Below are positions 45,621-54,877 of a stretch of 64,000 nucleotides of DNA, piece after piece. Position numbers and translations under genes: made by a program. The notes beneath the pieces were generated by a model. It saw only the letters and a list, made by a program, of their open reading frames with translations, was not told the origin of the DNA and searched no databases. Source of the DNA: Clostridium sp. Cult3 (GTDB lineage Bacteria; Bacillota; Clostridia; Tissierellales; Tepidimicrobiaceae); NCBI RefSeq assembly GCF_021655115.1, contig NZ_PPXY01000008.1, positions 1-64,000 on the forward strand, read 5' to 3'. The stretch's first letter is position 1, and each line of letters begins with the position of its first letter.

Positions 45621-46235
45621 AACAATTTTAGAGCCTTCTAACTTATTCATAACTCCTAATAATTTGGCCATATCCTTTATCTTTTTCTTTTCTTCTTCAT
45701 CTTTACCTTCCATTAAGGGTTCCACCAGATCAAATAATTTACTTGGGTTATTTAAGCTATCTGGATTGGATATTAAAGTTTGTAGGCTATTAAATATAGC
45801 TTTATATTTATCTATATTTATTATTATATTCAATATGTTGCCTACATTTTGAACATCCTCTTTAGGGAACTCCTTTTGAATGGTATTAACTATGTAACTC
45901 AACCTTTCCATATTATTTTCCACAGGTACTGGGGTATCAATATAGGAAATATCTGAGGCTTTGATAAATTCCGTTGTCTCATAAAGCCTTATAACTTTTT
46001 CAGTAATGAATAAAGATTTGTTCAAAGGGAGTATAAGCTCTTCGGGGAAAAAAGGACCTATTTTTTTCATGATTTTTATCTTTTCCTTAGTGTATGGGAT
46101 GTTTAAGTTTATAACCCTATCTTCAGATAAATTAGACACTCTTTTTCCACTACTAGGTGAACTACCTAATATATCGTTTATTTTTGTACTAGCTAATAAA
46201 TATAATAATAGCAAAACTATTCCACTACCCATCAT
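45603..46235 (-). CDS. Unknown protein with N-terminal membrane anchor
   Basis: A 210-aa protein beginning with a hydrophobic helix (GSGIVLLLLYLLASTKI) that acts as signal anchor. The rest is soluble and helical, with repeated amphipathic stretches (YIVNTIQKEFPKEDVQNVGN, then YKAIFNSLQTLISNP) and an acidic, lysine-rich tail (EGKDEEEKKKIKDMAKLLG). I recognise no family. AGGAGG precedes ATG 46235. It is a monocistronic minus-strand gene between the rluA-type gene and the small acidic protein. A sporulation or envelope role is possible but unsupported. Confidence 0.65.
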   Translation of the reverse strand: MMGSGIVLLLLYLLASTKINDILGSSPSSGKRVSNLSEDRVINLNIPYTKEKIKIMKKIGPFFPEELILPLNKSLFITEKVIRLYETTEFIKASDISYIDTPVPVENNMERLSYIVNTIQKEFPKEDVQNVGNILNIIINIDKYKAIFNSLQTLISNPDSLNNPSKLFDLVEPLMEGKDEEEKKKIKDMAKLLGVMNKLEGSKIVEKKDD

Positions 46236-46366
46236 TAGACCTCCTAGTATTTAAATGTATACTATTTTATTTTATGCAGTGATTTTAATAAATGTTACAA
46301 AATTATTTGGTAATATTATTTAGCAAAAGCACATAGATTAGACTAGAATATATGGGAGGTGTTCAT

Positions 46367-46648
46367 GTGAGCAAAGAAGATAATATAAAAAAAGCCCTAG
46401 AAGAATTTCAGGATTTTACCCCTACAGAGGGGCAGATAGAGAAAATAGAAACTCTTAAAGACATTTATGCAGACAAATCTGATGAAGAAATATTCTTTGA
46501 GATTATTAGGATTAATGAGGATATGGAAAAGGAGATGACTGAGGAAGAATATGAAGAAATATTTGAAAAGCTAAACAGCATAAGACCATTACTCAACGAA
46601 GAACAATTGCAGAAATTGGATAGAATATTATATATATTAGGTAAATAG
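46367..46648 (+). CDS. Small acidic helical protein, unknown function
   Basis: A 93-aa strongly acidic protein, MSKEDNIKKALEEFQDFTP then YADKSDEEIFFEIIRINEDM and MTEEEYEEIFEKLNSIRPLL. It appears all helical with no membrane segment. I do not recognise the family. GTG 46367 follows GGGAGGTG at good spacing; the ATG at 46352 in frame lacks one. It precedes the ftsH-type gene by about 110 bases. Confidence 0.65.
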   Translation: MSKEDNIKKALEEFQDFTPTEGQIEKIETLKDIYADKSDEEIFFEIIRINEDMEKEMTEEEYEEIFEKLNSIRPLLNEEQLQKLDRILYILGK

Positions 46649-46759
46649 GAGGGCGCTGTTAGGGCTCTCCTACTTTCTCTTGGTAAAATTTGAAATGGAC
46701 AAGGCTAATAACAGATGCTATAATTTTAATAGGATTATGTAAACCAGGAGGAAACAGAT

Positions 46760-48514
46760 ATGAAAATAGATATGAAAACAAAATTACTCATAGTTTTAGT
46801 TTTATCCATAGCTTTATTCTCTATCCTATATTCTTATATGAATAGAAATAGGGGGTATGATGAAATTCCCTATAAGCTGTTCTTAAGCCATGTAGAAAAA
46901 GGTTTAGTGGAAGAGATGGAGTTAAATGAAAAGCCAAAGCTTATGGGTAAATTAAAGAATGGGGAAGAATTTATCACCGATAATCCTCGAACAGAAAATT
47001 TCAAAGAGTATCTATTATTATACAATGTTAAGGTGATAGAAGGAGAAGAAACAAATATATTAGGTCAAGGCATTAGCTTTATTCTTTTCCTTTTAGGAAT
47101 TGGTATTGTGGCCTATATAATTAACAAAAATGGTTCCAAACAAGTAGAGAAAGAAATGGCCTATATGTTGGAGATGGATATGGAGGATAGTCCGTCAGCT
47201 AGAATTACTTTTGATGATGTGGCTGGGAATGAAGAGGCGAAAGAATCCCTAAAGGAACTGGTAGATTTTATTAAAAATCCAGATAAATATGCTAAATATG
47301 GTGCTAGACTGCCAAGGGGAGTATTGCTATATGGGCCTCCTGGTACGGGGAAAACCTTATTAGCTAAGGCAGTGGCTGGAGAGGCTAAGGTTCCTTTTTA
47401 TGCTGTATCAGGCTCGGATTTCATCCAAGTTTATGCTGGCCTCGGTGCTAGTAGGATAAGAGAGTTATTTAAAAATGCCAAAGAGGATGGTAAAAGTGTA
47501 ATATTCATAGATGAAATCGACGCACTAGGCAAAAAACGTAAAGGCGCTGGCAACCATAGCGGCAGTGAAGAGGGGGATAGGACCCTAAATGCATTATTGA
47601 CTGAGATGTCAGGATTTAAAGGTAATGAAGGTATAATAGTAATGGCAGCAACAAATAGAGCAGATACTTTAGACGAAGCATTATTGAGGCCAGGGAGATT
47701 TGATAGGCAAATAGAAGTAGGTCTCCCTGACGTAAATGCGAGACTTTCTATACTAAAACTTCATAGTAAGAATAAACCTTTATCAAAAAATGTAGATTTA
47801 AAAAAGATAGCTTTAGAAACAGTGTATTTTAGTGGTGCTAAACTAGAAAATCTGTTGAATGAGTCTGCTATGTTAGCAGCGAGGAAAAGGGATAAACATA
47901 TAACTATGGAACATATTAATAAGGCCTATTATACCGTACTAGTTGGAGAAGAAAAAAAGGATAGAAGTAGCATATCCTTAGAAGATAAGAAGATTACAGC
48001 TTTCCATGAAGCAGGTCATGCTTTGGTGGCAAAGAAAGCCTCGAAGTTAAACCGAGTGACTAAAGTAAGTATTATTCCAAGTACTAAAGGTATGGGAGGA
48101 TTTAGTTTAAACCTTCCCCCAGATAAAATGTATCAGACTAAAAAGGATATAATAACCAATATAAAAGTAGCCTTAGGTGGTAGGGCAGCAGAGGAGCTAG
48201 TATTTGGTAAGGATAATATTACTACAGGAGCATCCTCTGATCTTCAAAAAGCTACGGAGATGACCATATCAATGATAGGATCCTATGGTATGGATGATGA
48301 AGTCGGATTAATTAATTACGATGTAATTTTGAACAGCAATTTAAATACGGATGTATCACTAATGGAAAGGACTAGGGATATGTTGGAAAGTTTATACGGT
48401 GAAACTAAGGAAATATTAGAGGTAAATCGATACTATTTGTATCAAATGGCAAATATGCTATTGGAAAAAGAATCTTTGAGTGAAGAGGAAATAGATAAAA
48501 TCCTTGCTAGTTAA
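46760..48514 (+). CDS. ftsH: FtsH-family ATP-dependent zinc metalloprotease
   Basis: A 584-aa membrane protease. Two N-terminal helices ([19 protein letters not shown] and [18 protein letters not shown]) flank a short extracytoplasmic domain. The AAA domain has Walker A GPPGTGKT near residue 193, Walker [15 protein letters not shown], and the second region [20 protein letters not shown]. The pore loop is [12 protein letters not shown] rather than the common FVxMFVGVGASR. The peptidase site is HEAGHALV near residue 416. It degrades membrane and regulatory proteins. At 584 aa it is shorter than usual FtsH (610-650), mainly in the C-terminal tail, and may be a paralogue. Confidence 0.88.
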   Translation: MKIDMKTKLLIVLVLSIALFSILYSYMNRNRGYDEIPYKLFLSHVEKGLVEEMELNEKPKLMGKLKNGEEFITDNPRTENFKEYLLLYNVKVIEGEETNILGQGISFILFLLGIGIVAYIINKNGSKQVEKEMAYMLEMDMEDSPSARITFDDVAGNEEAKESLKELVDFIKNPDKYAKYGARLPRGVLLYGPPGTGKTLLAKAVAGEAKVPFYAVSGSDFIQVYAGLGASRIRELFKNAKEDGKSVIFIDEIDALGKKRKGAGNHSGSEEGDRTLNALLTEMSGFKGNEGIIVMAATNRADTLDEALLRPGRFDRQIEVGLPDVNARLSILKLHSKNKPLSKNVDLKKIALETVYFSGAKLENLLNESAMLAARKRDKHITMEHINKAYYTVLVGEEKKDRSSISLEDKKITAFHEAGHALVAKKASKLNRVTKVSIIPSTKGMGGFSLNLPPDKMYQTKKDIITNIKVALGGRAAEELVFGKDNITTGASSDLQKATEMTISMIGSYGMDDEVGLINYDVILNSNLNTDVSLMERTRDMLESLYGETKEILEVNRYYLYQMANMLLEKESLSEEEIDKILAS

Positions 48515-48545
48515 AAAATTACCATTAAAAACTTTTATCCATTAC

Positions 48546-48574
48546 TTGAACAATATATAAATTAGGGTTATAAT
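48546..48574 (+). promoter_or_regulatory. Sigma-A promoter of 6S RNA
   Basis: TTGAAC (48546-48551) and TATAAT (48569-48574) are separated by exactly 17 bp. The predicted RNA 5' end is near 48581. Confidence 0.8.
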
Positions 48575-48580
48575 ATGAGT

Positions 48581-48757
48581 AGACCATATTTCTGCGGTGT
48601 ACGTTAACCCAAATAATTCAACCGACATAGAGTACACGGGAGTTCGGGTTCAGCAGTGTAGAGTAGGCCTTAAATGGAAGCTCAAAGCTGTTGGCAGGGC
48701 ACCCACCTTGTGAGAGGCGGGTGTGAATTAATTGGGAGGACGGCACTGCGGTAATAG
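48581..48757 (+). ncRNA. ssrS: 6S RNA
   Basis: A non-coding transcript of about 177 nt, before a terminator. Its ends pair as the 6S closing stem: CTGCGGTGT (48592-48600) with GCACTGCGG (48743-48751), all nine positions paired when G-U is allowed. The body is GC-richer than the surroundings, with helices such as CACCC (48708-48712) with GGGTG. The order of blocks (CAGTGTAGAGTAGGCC, GGCAGGGC, GGACGGCACTGC) matches clostridial 6S RNAs as I remember them. 6S RNA mimics an open promoter and holds sigma-A RNA polymerase. A consensus promoter and a terminator frame it. Not tmRNA (no tag frame) and not RNase P. Confidence 0.8.
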
Positions 48758-48792
48758 AAAACCCTTAGGTTTGAACCTAAGGGTTTTTTGCT
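48758..48792 (+). terminator. Terminator of 6S RNA
   Basis: A 13-bp stem, AAACCCTTAGGTT (48759-48771) and AACCTAAGGGTTT (48774-48786), is followed by a T run. Confidence 0.92.
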
Positions 48793-48863
48793 GGTCTTTT
48801 GTATATTATCCTCCCTTAAGTTTAATACTAAAAGCATATATAGATTAAGGGAGATGTGTTAAT

Positions 48864-49106
48864 ATGAGAACCATATGTCCTCTATGTAATGGGCTATATG
48901 AGGTTGATTATTACTGTATAGATTGCAATACTATCATGGTAGATAAAGGCCCTATGGTTAACTATATGGATGACTATAGTCCTTATCTATTAGATGATAT
49001 AACTCATCTAGTAGATGGGGCAAAAAGGGACGAATGTGTTCATATATATCAATGCCCAGAATGTAATAAAGATCTGGCTTATTCTATTGAAAGGAAGAGA
49101 ATTTAA
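48864..49106 (+). CDS. Small zinc-ribbon-like protein
   Basis: An 80-aa protein with three CxxC pairs: CPLCNG at residue 5, CIDCN near 18, and CPECNK near 70. The pairs can make one or two zinc ribbons. The middle part is acidic (MDDYSPYLLDDITHLVDGA). Function unknown. AAGGGAGATG precedes ATG 48864. Its stop overlaps the stop of the convergent PHP gene, TTAA at 49103-49106, without room for a terminator between. Confidence 0.7.
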   Translation: MRTICPLCNGLYEVDYYCIDCNTIMVDKGPMVNYMDDYSPYLLDDITHLVDGAKRDECVHIYQCPECNKDLAYSIERKRI

Positions 49107-49903
49107 GCTATATGAATAGGGTATTTTTTTCTCTCCTTATAGATATATATATATTTAAAGCCAAGTTCTTTTAATAGTTTTTCTACCTCTTTATAATCAT
49201 ATCCTATGAATTCAGGATTGTGGGCATCGGAGCCAATAGTTAATATTTCTCCTCCTAGGCTCCTATAAAGCTCTAATATGTCAACCTTAGGGTGATAATA
49301 ATCTAAACCATATTTTATGCCACCAGTATTGATTTCTATCCCCTTACCCATTTCAATAATTAATTTTAATATTTTTTTAACAATAGATTTATATTTATCA
49401 AAATCAGGCAAAGTAGAATAATCTTCAAAGTATCTATCGATGTAGTCTATATGGCCTATTACATCAAAATTATCAAACACTTCGATACACCGGTATAGAT
49501 ATTCATAGTATTCAACTAATGCATCTATAGGTTTTTTATTATAGGTAAAATTGTCTAAATGTATATCTTTTCCTTCAATAGAATGTATACTCATCAATAC
49601 AAAATCGAAGGGATTGTTTTCGATGAGTTCATTATACCTTTTATTGAGATGAGGTTGCATTCCAATTTCAACTCCAGCTAGTATTTCAATATCCTTTTTA
49701 TATTTATACTTAACTTGTTTTACCTTCCTGAAATAATCACTAGTTCTAAAGTCCATATCTATCCTATTTTCGGTAATGTCATAATCTACATGGTCGGTAA
49801 AACAAATACTTTTCATATTTTTGTTGATTGCTTCTACTACCATTTCTTCCATCAAATACTTACAATCCATTGAAAAATCACTGTGGACATGGAAATCGTA
49901 CAT
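49103..49903 (-). CDS. PHP-domain phosphatase (histidinol-phosphatase-like)
   Basis: A 266-aa PHP-fold protein. Metal ligands appear in MYDFHVHSDFSMDC at the N-terminus, ICFTDHVDYD, LAGVEIGMQ, LMSIHSIEGKD, VIGHIDYIDRY and TIGSDAHNPEFIG. This matches HisK/HisJ-type histidinol phosphatase, the penultimate step of histidine synthesis. No other his genes are nearby, so a different phosphoester substrate is possible. ATG 49903 follows GAGGTG. The gene is not linked in operon to the ABC pair beyond it. Confidence 0.82.
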   Translation of the reverse strand: MYDFHVHSDFSMDCKYLMEEMVVEAINKNMKSICFTDHVDYDITENRIDMDFRTSDYFRKVKQVKYKYKKDIEILAGVEIGMQPHLNKRYNELIENNPFDFVLMSIHSIEGKDIHLDNFTYNKKPIDALVEYYEYLYRCIEVFDNFDVIGHIDYIDRYFEDYSTLPDFDKYKSIVKKILKLIIEMGKGIEINTGGIKYGLDYYHPKVDILELYRSLGGEILTIGSDAHNPEFIGYDYKEVEKLLKELGFKYIYIYKERKKYPIHIA

Positions 49904-49967
49904 ATTCAACACCTCTATTTTATTAATTTAGACTATTTTACTCTAAAATTCTCATTAAGTAAAGAGC

Positions 49968-51989
49968 CTAAGCTTCATAAAAAGATTCTTTATATTGGAG
50001 CTTATATAGATCATAATAGACCCCTTCTTTTTCCAGAAGTTCCTGATGATTACCCATCTCTTGAATAACTCCATTCTTTAACACTATAATTTTGTCTGAA
50101 TTTTGGATAGTTGACAGTCTATGGGCTACAGCAATGGTAGTTCGTCCTTCGATTAATTTGGAAAGAGCATCTTGTATTAATAGTTCTGTTTCAGTATCAA
50201 TACTAGAGGTAGCTTCATCTAATATTAATATGCTAGGATTGAAAGCCAATGTTCTCGCAAAGGCTAACAATTGTCTTTCTCCAGCTGATAAGGTGGCGCC
50301 TCTTTCCATGACTGGTTCATCATATTTTTCAGGTAGCTTCTCGATAAAATGATGAGCATTGACATATTTAGCTATCCTTTCAATATCTTCATCAGAAACA
50401 TAGTGATTATTTAATCTAATATTGTCTTTAATGGTTCCGGTAAATAAGAACACATCTTGTAGTACCACACCAATATGTTTTCTTAGCTCAAATTTATCAT
50501 ATTCCTTGATATTTACTCCATCTATCAATATCTCTCCCTTTTGTATATCATAAAATCTGGTAATCAAATTGATAATGGAGGATTTTCCTGCACCGGTAGC
50601 TCCTACGAAAGCCACTACTTCACCGGGATTAATAGTAAAGTTTACATCTTTTAATACCCAATTTTCCTCTTCGTAGGCGAACCAAACGTTTTTAAATTCT
50701 ATCTTTCCTTTAAAATTTCTAATGGGCACTGGGTCTTTTGCATCTTCTATTTGAGCATCTTCGTCTAGAATCATAAATATTCTTTCGCTAGAAGCCATAG
50801 CTGCTTGAAGGATATTATACTTTTCAGTTAGATCCATTATTGGCTGAAAAAACTTTTGTAGATAATCTATAAAGGCGTATAGAACTCCAAATTCAATATA
50901 CCCAGAAATAACTTGACCACTACCATAGTATATTAAAATTGCTAATCCTAAGGATCGGATTACTTCAATAGATGGTCTAAAAATAGCATGTATATTGACT
51001 TGCCTCTTGGCAGTATTCAAATAAGCAGTGTTTATTTCATCAAATTGTTTAGATATTTTCTCTTCTTTTTTAAATATTTGAATGGTTTTCATGCCTGTAA
51101 TATTTTCATTTAGAGTCGAATTAATCTTAGCCAACTGAACTCGACCTAATCTATATACTTCCCTAATTTTCTTCCTAAATATGATGGAAGCCAAAAGTAT
51201 CAAAGGAATCAGAGAAAAAGAGATTAAGGCCAATCTATAGTTCATCTTAAGCATAACTATTACTATACCAACCAAAATAAATACATCTTTAAATAGATTA
51301 ACTAGAACTCCTGTATACATCTCATTTAAAGTTTCTGTATCGTTAGTTACTCTAGTTACTAATCGACCAACAGGATTTTGATCAAAATATGCCACGGATA
51401 GGGATTGAATATGGGAATACAAATCCTGTCTAATGTTAAATACTATCCTTTGACTAGTATAATTCAATATATATACTTGCAAATAGTTTAAGAAGAAAGC
51501 TATTATGATAGCTATTAGGAATAGTATACCTATTTTAGTAATTCCATCAATATCTTTTTTTATAAAGTTTTCATAATCAGCCTTTGATAGAGAAACACCT
51601 TTAGATAAATCGGTTTCACCATAGTCTATCAAATAATATTTATTATCCTCTTTGGTCAACATCTTTGTTGGCTTATCTGATAGCCTATTTATATCCTCCT
51701 CACTTAATTTATCCAGTCGTATATATTTTTTGTCGTTAAAGACTGTGCCTTCAATGGGTTCAGATATACTAACTTCATACATAGGTTTTTTATATCCATT
51801 TAAATAGTCATCTATAGTTACCTTTAACAGATAAGGTCTAAGAAGCTCTAAGCCAGTAATGATCATCATAAGTATTACAGTAATGGCTAGATAGTGCCAA
51901 TAGGGTTTTGCATATTTTAGTAATCGTTTCATCAATTTAGAGTCATAAGCTTTACCAACAACTTCATCGTCGTGATAGTTTTTACCCAT
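49968..51989 (-). CDS. ABC exporter subunit (BmrD/YheH-like half)
   Basis: A 673-aa half-transporter: six membrane helices followed by an ATPase. Between helices 1 and 2 there is an extra outer domain of about 75 residues (KKYIRLDKLSEEDINRLSD and neighbours), typical of BmrD/YheH. The ATPase has GATGAGKSS, the signature as LSAGERQ rather than LSGGQ, and LILDEATSSID with the catalytic glutamate. It pairs with the half-transporter encoded one base upstream (51991-53754) to form a heterodimeric drug or lipid exporter. The non-canonical signature belongs to the degenerate ATP site. ATG 51989 follows AAAGGAGGG. Confidence 0.9.
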   Translation of the reverse strand: MGKNYHDDEVVGKAYDSKLMKRLLKYAKPYWHYLAITVILMMIITGLELLRPYLLKVTIDDYLNGYKKPMYEVSISEPIEGTVFNDKKYIRLDKLSEEDINRLSDKPTKMLTKEDNKYYLIDYGETDLSKGVSLSKADYENFIKKDIDGITKIGILFLIAIIIAFFLNYLQVYILNYTSQRIVFNIRQDLYSHIQSLSVAYFDQNPVGRLVTRVTNDTETLNEMYTGVLVNLFKDVFILVGIVIVMLKMNYRLALISFSLIPLILLASIIFRKKIREVYRLGRVQLAKINSTLNENITGMKTIQIFKKEEKISKQFDEINTAYLNTAKRQVNIHAIFRPSIEVIRSLGLAILIYYGSGQVISGYIEFGVLYAFIDYLQKFFQPIMDLTEKYNILQAAMASSERIFMILDEDAQIEDAKDPVPIRNFKGKIEFKNVWFAYEEENWVLKDVNFTINPGEVVAFVGATGAGKSSIINLITRFYDIQKGEILIDGVNIKEYDKFELRKHIGVVLQDVFLFTGTIKDNIRLNNHYVSDEDIERIAKYVNAHHFIEKLPEKYDEPVMERGATLSAGERQLLAFARTLAFNPSILILDEATSSIDTETELLIQDALSKLIEGRTTIAVAHRLSTIQNSDKIIVLKNGVIQEMGNHQELLEKEGVYYDLYKLQYKESFYEA

Positions 51990-51990
51990 A

Positions 51991-53754
51991 TTATCCCTCC
52001 TTTGAATCTCCATAAATTTTTTCTTCTAGTAGTTGTTTTTCATGTAGATATTTATACAATCCGTCGTATTCTAATAAAGACTCATGATTTCCTCGCTCTA
52101 TTATTTTACCTTCATCTAATACGATGATTTTGTCGGCATCTTTCACCGTAGATATTCTATGGCTAATGATTATAGTAGTTTTTTTACCCATTATATTTTC
52201 TAGATTATTAAGGATTCTTTCTTCTGTTTCAGTATCAACGCTGGATAAACTATCATCTAATATCAGTATTGGAGCATCTTTTGCTATGGCCCGAGCTATT
52301 GCCACCCTCTGTTTTTGACCACCGGATAAGGTGACACCCCTTTCTCCTAAAACAGTATCGAATCCATTAGGAAATTCAACTATATTATCATAAACTTCTG
52401 CTATCTTTGATGCGGTAATCATCTGTTCATTAGAGATTTCATTGTCAAATGCAAAACCTATATTATCCCTTATAGATGAAGAAAATAGAAAATTATCTTG
52501 GGGTACATAGCTGATATTCTCTCGCAATGATTTTATCTGAATATCTTTAATATCTACACCGTCTAATAGAATAGTACCCCTATCTATTTCATAAAGTCTC
52601 AATAGTAAATTTACTACTGAGGTTTTGCCGCTACCAGTTCTACCGACGATAGCTAATGTTTCTCCCTCTTCAATGGTAAAATTAATATCCTCTAATATAT
52701 AGGATTCACTTTTAGGGTATTTAAAATATACATCTTTAAATTCAACTTTTCCCTTAGCTTTTACTATAGGAATAGCATTGCTGGAATCGACTATCTCAGG
52801 TTCTTCTTCTAATATGGTATTTATTCTTTCCATTGAGGCAATACCTCTTTGAATCAGGTTAATAACCCAACCTATAGCCATCATAGGCCAGATTAGCAAA
52901 CTTAAGTAGTTATTAAAAGCTATGAAATCCCCTAAGGATATGGTATCCAACATTACTAGCCTACCTCCATAAACTATTACTACCAAGAAACTAATGGAAG
53001 CAACAAATTGTACTAGAGGATGAAATATACCAGATATTTTTACTAGCTCCATATTCTTATATAAATTATTTTCATTTGCTGTAGTAAATTCATCTAAGGC
53101 TAGTTTTTCTTGAACAAAAGATTTAATAACACGAATTCCTGCAAAGTTCTCCCTGGTGGTATCTGTAAAATCAGAAAAGGCCTCTTGAACCGATAAAAAT
53201 CTTCTATATATTATCTTCCCAAACCTTCCTACTGTGATAGTAATAAAAGGCAAGGTCAAAAGTGCAATTATGGTTAATTTTATATTGGTGGTTCTAGCCA
53301 TCATTATAATAGACAATATGGTTAAAAATACGGCGTCTACAAACATTAATATGCCTTGACCCAATGAAGCTCGTACCGCATTAATATCATTAGTAGCATG
53401 AGCCATTAAATCACCAGTACTATGGGTATTATAATAATTAGGCGATAGAGTTAGTAGATGATTAAACAACATGTCCCTCAGATGGTATTCTAGTTTTCGC
53501 GAGGTTCCGAATATATATATTCTCCAAAAATATCGGCCAATAGCAATTATTAAGCCGGTCAATAATATAAGAAAACTATATTTAATTACTCCTTGAAAAG
53601 TTAATAGCCCCCCTTGAAGGAGATTTGTAACCTTTCTAAGAATTTGGGGCACTATGAGTTGTACCGTGTCAATTAGTATTAACCACACAACTCCAATTAC
53701 ATAGTTTAATCTGTGTTCCCTAAAAAAGTCTTTAAGTGTACTAAAAGTTTTCAT
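51991..53754 (-). CDS. ABC exporter subunit (BmrC/YheI-like half)
   Basis: A 587-aa half-transporter with six membrane helices and one ATPase. Walker A is GRTGSGKTS, the signature is canonical LSGGQKQR, but Walker B reads LILDDSLSSVD, with aspartate instead of the catalytic glutamate. This is the hallmark of the BmrC/LmrC-type partner whose own site does not hydrolyse efficiently. Together with the following gene it makes one normal and one degenerate ATP site. TAGGAGGT precedes ATG 53754. Both genes form a two-gene unit. The substrate is not predictable; drugs or lipids are usual. Confidence 0.9.
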   Translation of the reverse strand: MKTFSTLKDFFREHRLNYVIGVVWLILIDTVQLIVPQILRKVTNLLQGGLLTFQGVIKYSFLILLTGLIIAIGRYFWRIYIFGTSRKLEYHLRDMLFNHLLTLSPNYYNTHSTGDLMAHATNDINAVRASLGQGILMFVDAVFLTILSIIMMARTTNIKLTIIALLTLPFITITVGRFGKIIYRRFLSVQEAFSDFTDTTRENFAGIRVIKSFVQEKLALDEFTTANENNLYKNMELVKISGIFHPLVQFVASISFLVVIVYGGRLVMLDTISLGDFIAFNNYLSLLIWPMMAIGWVINLIQRGIASMERINTILEEEPEIVDSSNAIPIVKAKGKVEFKDVYFKYPKSESYILEDINFTIEEGETLAIVGRTGSGKTSVVNLLLRLYEIDRGTILLDGVDIKDIQIKSLRENISYVPQDNFLFSSSIRDNIGFAFDNEISNEQMITASKIAEVYDNIVEFPNGFDTVLGERGVTLSGGQKQRVAIARAIAKDAPILILDDSLSSVDTETEERILNNLENIMGKKTTIIISHRISTVKDADKIIVLDEGKIIERGNHESLLEYDGLYKYLHEKQLLEEKIYGDSKEG

Positions 53755-54126
53755 AGATACCTCCTAAATAATAATATTTCGATACTCAAAATAATAACTA
53801 CAATTTATATTATAAAGGAAAATAAATTTATTTAAAGGGTAAAAGTTATTTAATAGGGAAAATAAAAACTTTTCTATCAATTAGCCACATCTAATTAACA
53901 TATATAAACACAACTTCATAAAAGTTACAAATAATACATTTCAAAGTGATTGTATCAAGGATTTCAATTAGTAACGGCTTGTTTAAAAGACTAAGTCCAG
54001 GGTATCCTATATCTAACTTTGAATGGGGTATCCTGGGAGGTTCTACCCTAAATATTTAATTTACGAAGGATAAATAGAAGGATATTTAGATAACGTGGTG
54101 AATTATATATATAGGAGGTAGATAGT
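53755..54126. other. Divergent intergenic region with a structured element
   Basis: This 372-base stretch separates the divergent ABC and GDPD genes. No coding frame was supported. The left part is very AT-rich and should hold the ABC promoter. The right part contains a long hairpin (53997-54036) and the GGAGG of the GDPD gene. Confidence 0.5.
53997..54036 (+). other. Structured leader element upstream of the GDPD gene
   Basis: CCAGGGTATCC (53997-54007) pairs along 11 positions with GGGTATCCTGG (54026-54036) when two G-U pairs are allowed. The loop is 18 nt. It is followed by GAGGTTCTACCC. No T run follows. It resembles a riboswitch or cis-regulatory RNA leader, but I could not match it to a known class. 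Confidence 0.4.
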
Positions 54127-54858
54127 ATGAAAGATATCATAATCTATGGTCATAGAGGGGCATCAAAGTACGCACCTGAAAACACCTTTTCAGCTTATAA
54201 TAAGGCAATTGATATGGGAGCAGATGGAATTGAAATAGACGTTCACAAAAGCAAAGATGGACATCTAATAGTTTGTCATGATGAAAGGGTAGATAGAACA
54301 ACAGATGGCGAGGGTTTTATAAAGGATTTAACCTTAGAGGAAATCAAAAAGTTGGATGCTGGTAGATGGTTTTCTGAAGAGTTTAGAGGTGAAAGAATTC
54401 CTCTACTGGATGAGGTACTTAAGTTTGTTAAGGGTAATAACCTATTGTTAAATATTGAGATAAAAAATGGACCTATATTTTATGATGAAATAGAAGAAGA
54501 TATAGTAAAGGCAGTTAGGGCTTATGATCTAGTGGAGAATACTATTATATCTTCTTTCAATCATTATAGCCTAGCTTATATTAAAAATATTGATAAACAA
54601 TTTAAGACTGGTATACTATATATAGCAGGAATGATAGAACCCTGGGATTACGCAAGAAAAGTAGGTGCATCCTATATACATCCGTTATACCTAACTATCA
54701 ATAAAGAAGTGGTCCAAGAAAGTCAGGACAATGGTATTATGGTAAATCCCTTTACCGTAAATAGGGAGGAAGAGATTAAATTGATGAAATCCTTTAACGT
54801 GGATAGTATTATTACAGATTGCCCAGATATATGTAAAAAGGTATTTAATATTCAATAG
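54127..54858 (+). CDS. Glycerophosphodiester phosphodiesterase
   Basis: A 243-aa cytoplasmic GDPD (UgpQ-like), with no signal peptide. The N-terminal catalytic motif IYGHRGASKYAPENTFSAY and EIDVHKSKDGHLIVCHD give the HR and E-D metal residues; NIEIKNG follows. It hydrolyses deacylated phospholipid diesters to glycerol 3-phosphate and alcohol. AGGAGGT precedes ATG 54127. It is followed 19 bases later by a lipid-kinase-like gene, so the pair suggests phospholipid turnover. A structured leader upstream may regulate it. Confidence 0.92.
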   Translation: MKDIIIYGHRGASKYAPENTFSAYNKAIDMGADGIEIDVHKSKDGHLIVCHDERVDRTTDGEGFIKDLTLEEIKKLDAGRWFSEEFRGERIPLLDEVLKFVKGNNLLLNIEIKNGPIFYDEIEEDIVKAVRAYDLVENTIISSFNHYSLAYIKNIDKQFKTGILYIAGMIEPWDYARKVGASYIHPLYLTINKEVVQESQDNGIMVNPFTVNREEEIKLMKSFNVDSIITDCPDICKKVFNIQ

Positions 54859-54877
54859 CTATGAAAGGTTGATGTAG

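Noticed and set aside
48581-48790. tmRNA or RNase P RNA in the 348-base gap
   Set aside because: No tag reading frame, no tRNA-like acceptor end and no RNase P core motif; the closing stem and length fit 6S RNA.
53997-54060. preQ1 or purine riboswitch ahead of the GDPD gene
   Set aside because: GAGGTTCTA resembles parts of both, but the flanking conserved segments and the closing helix are missing, and the downstream gene does not fit.
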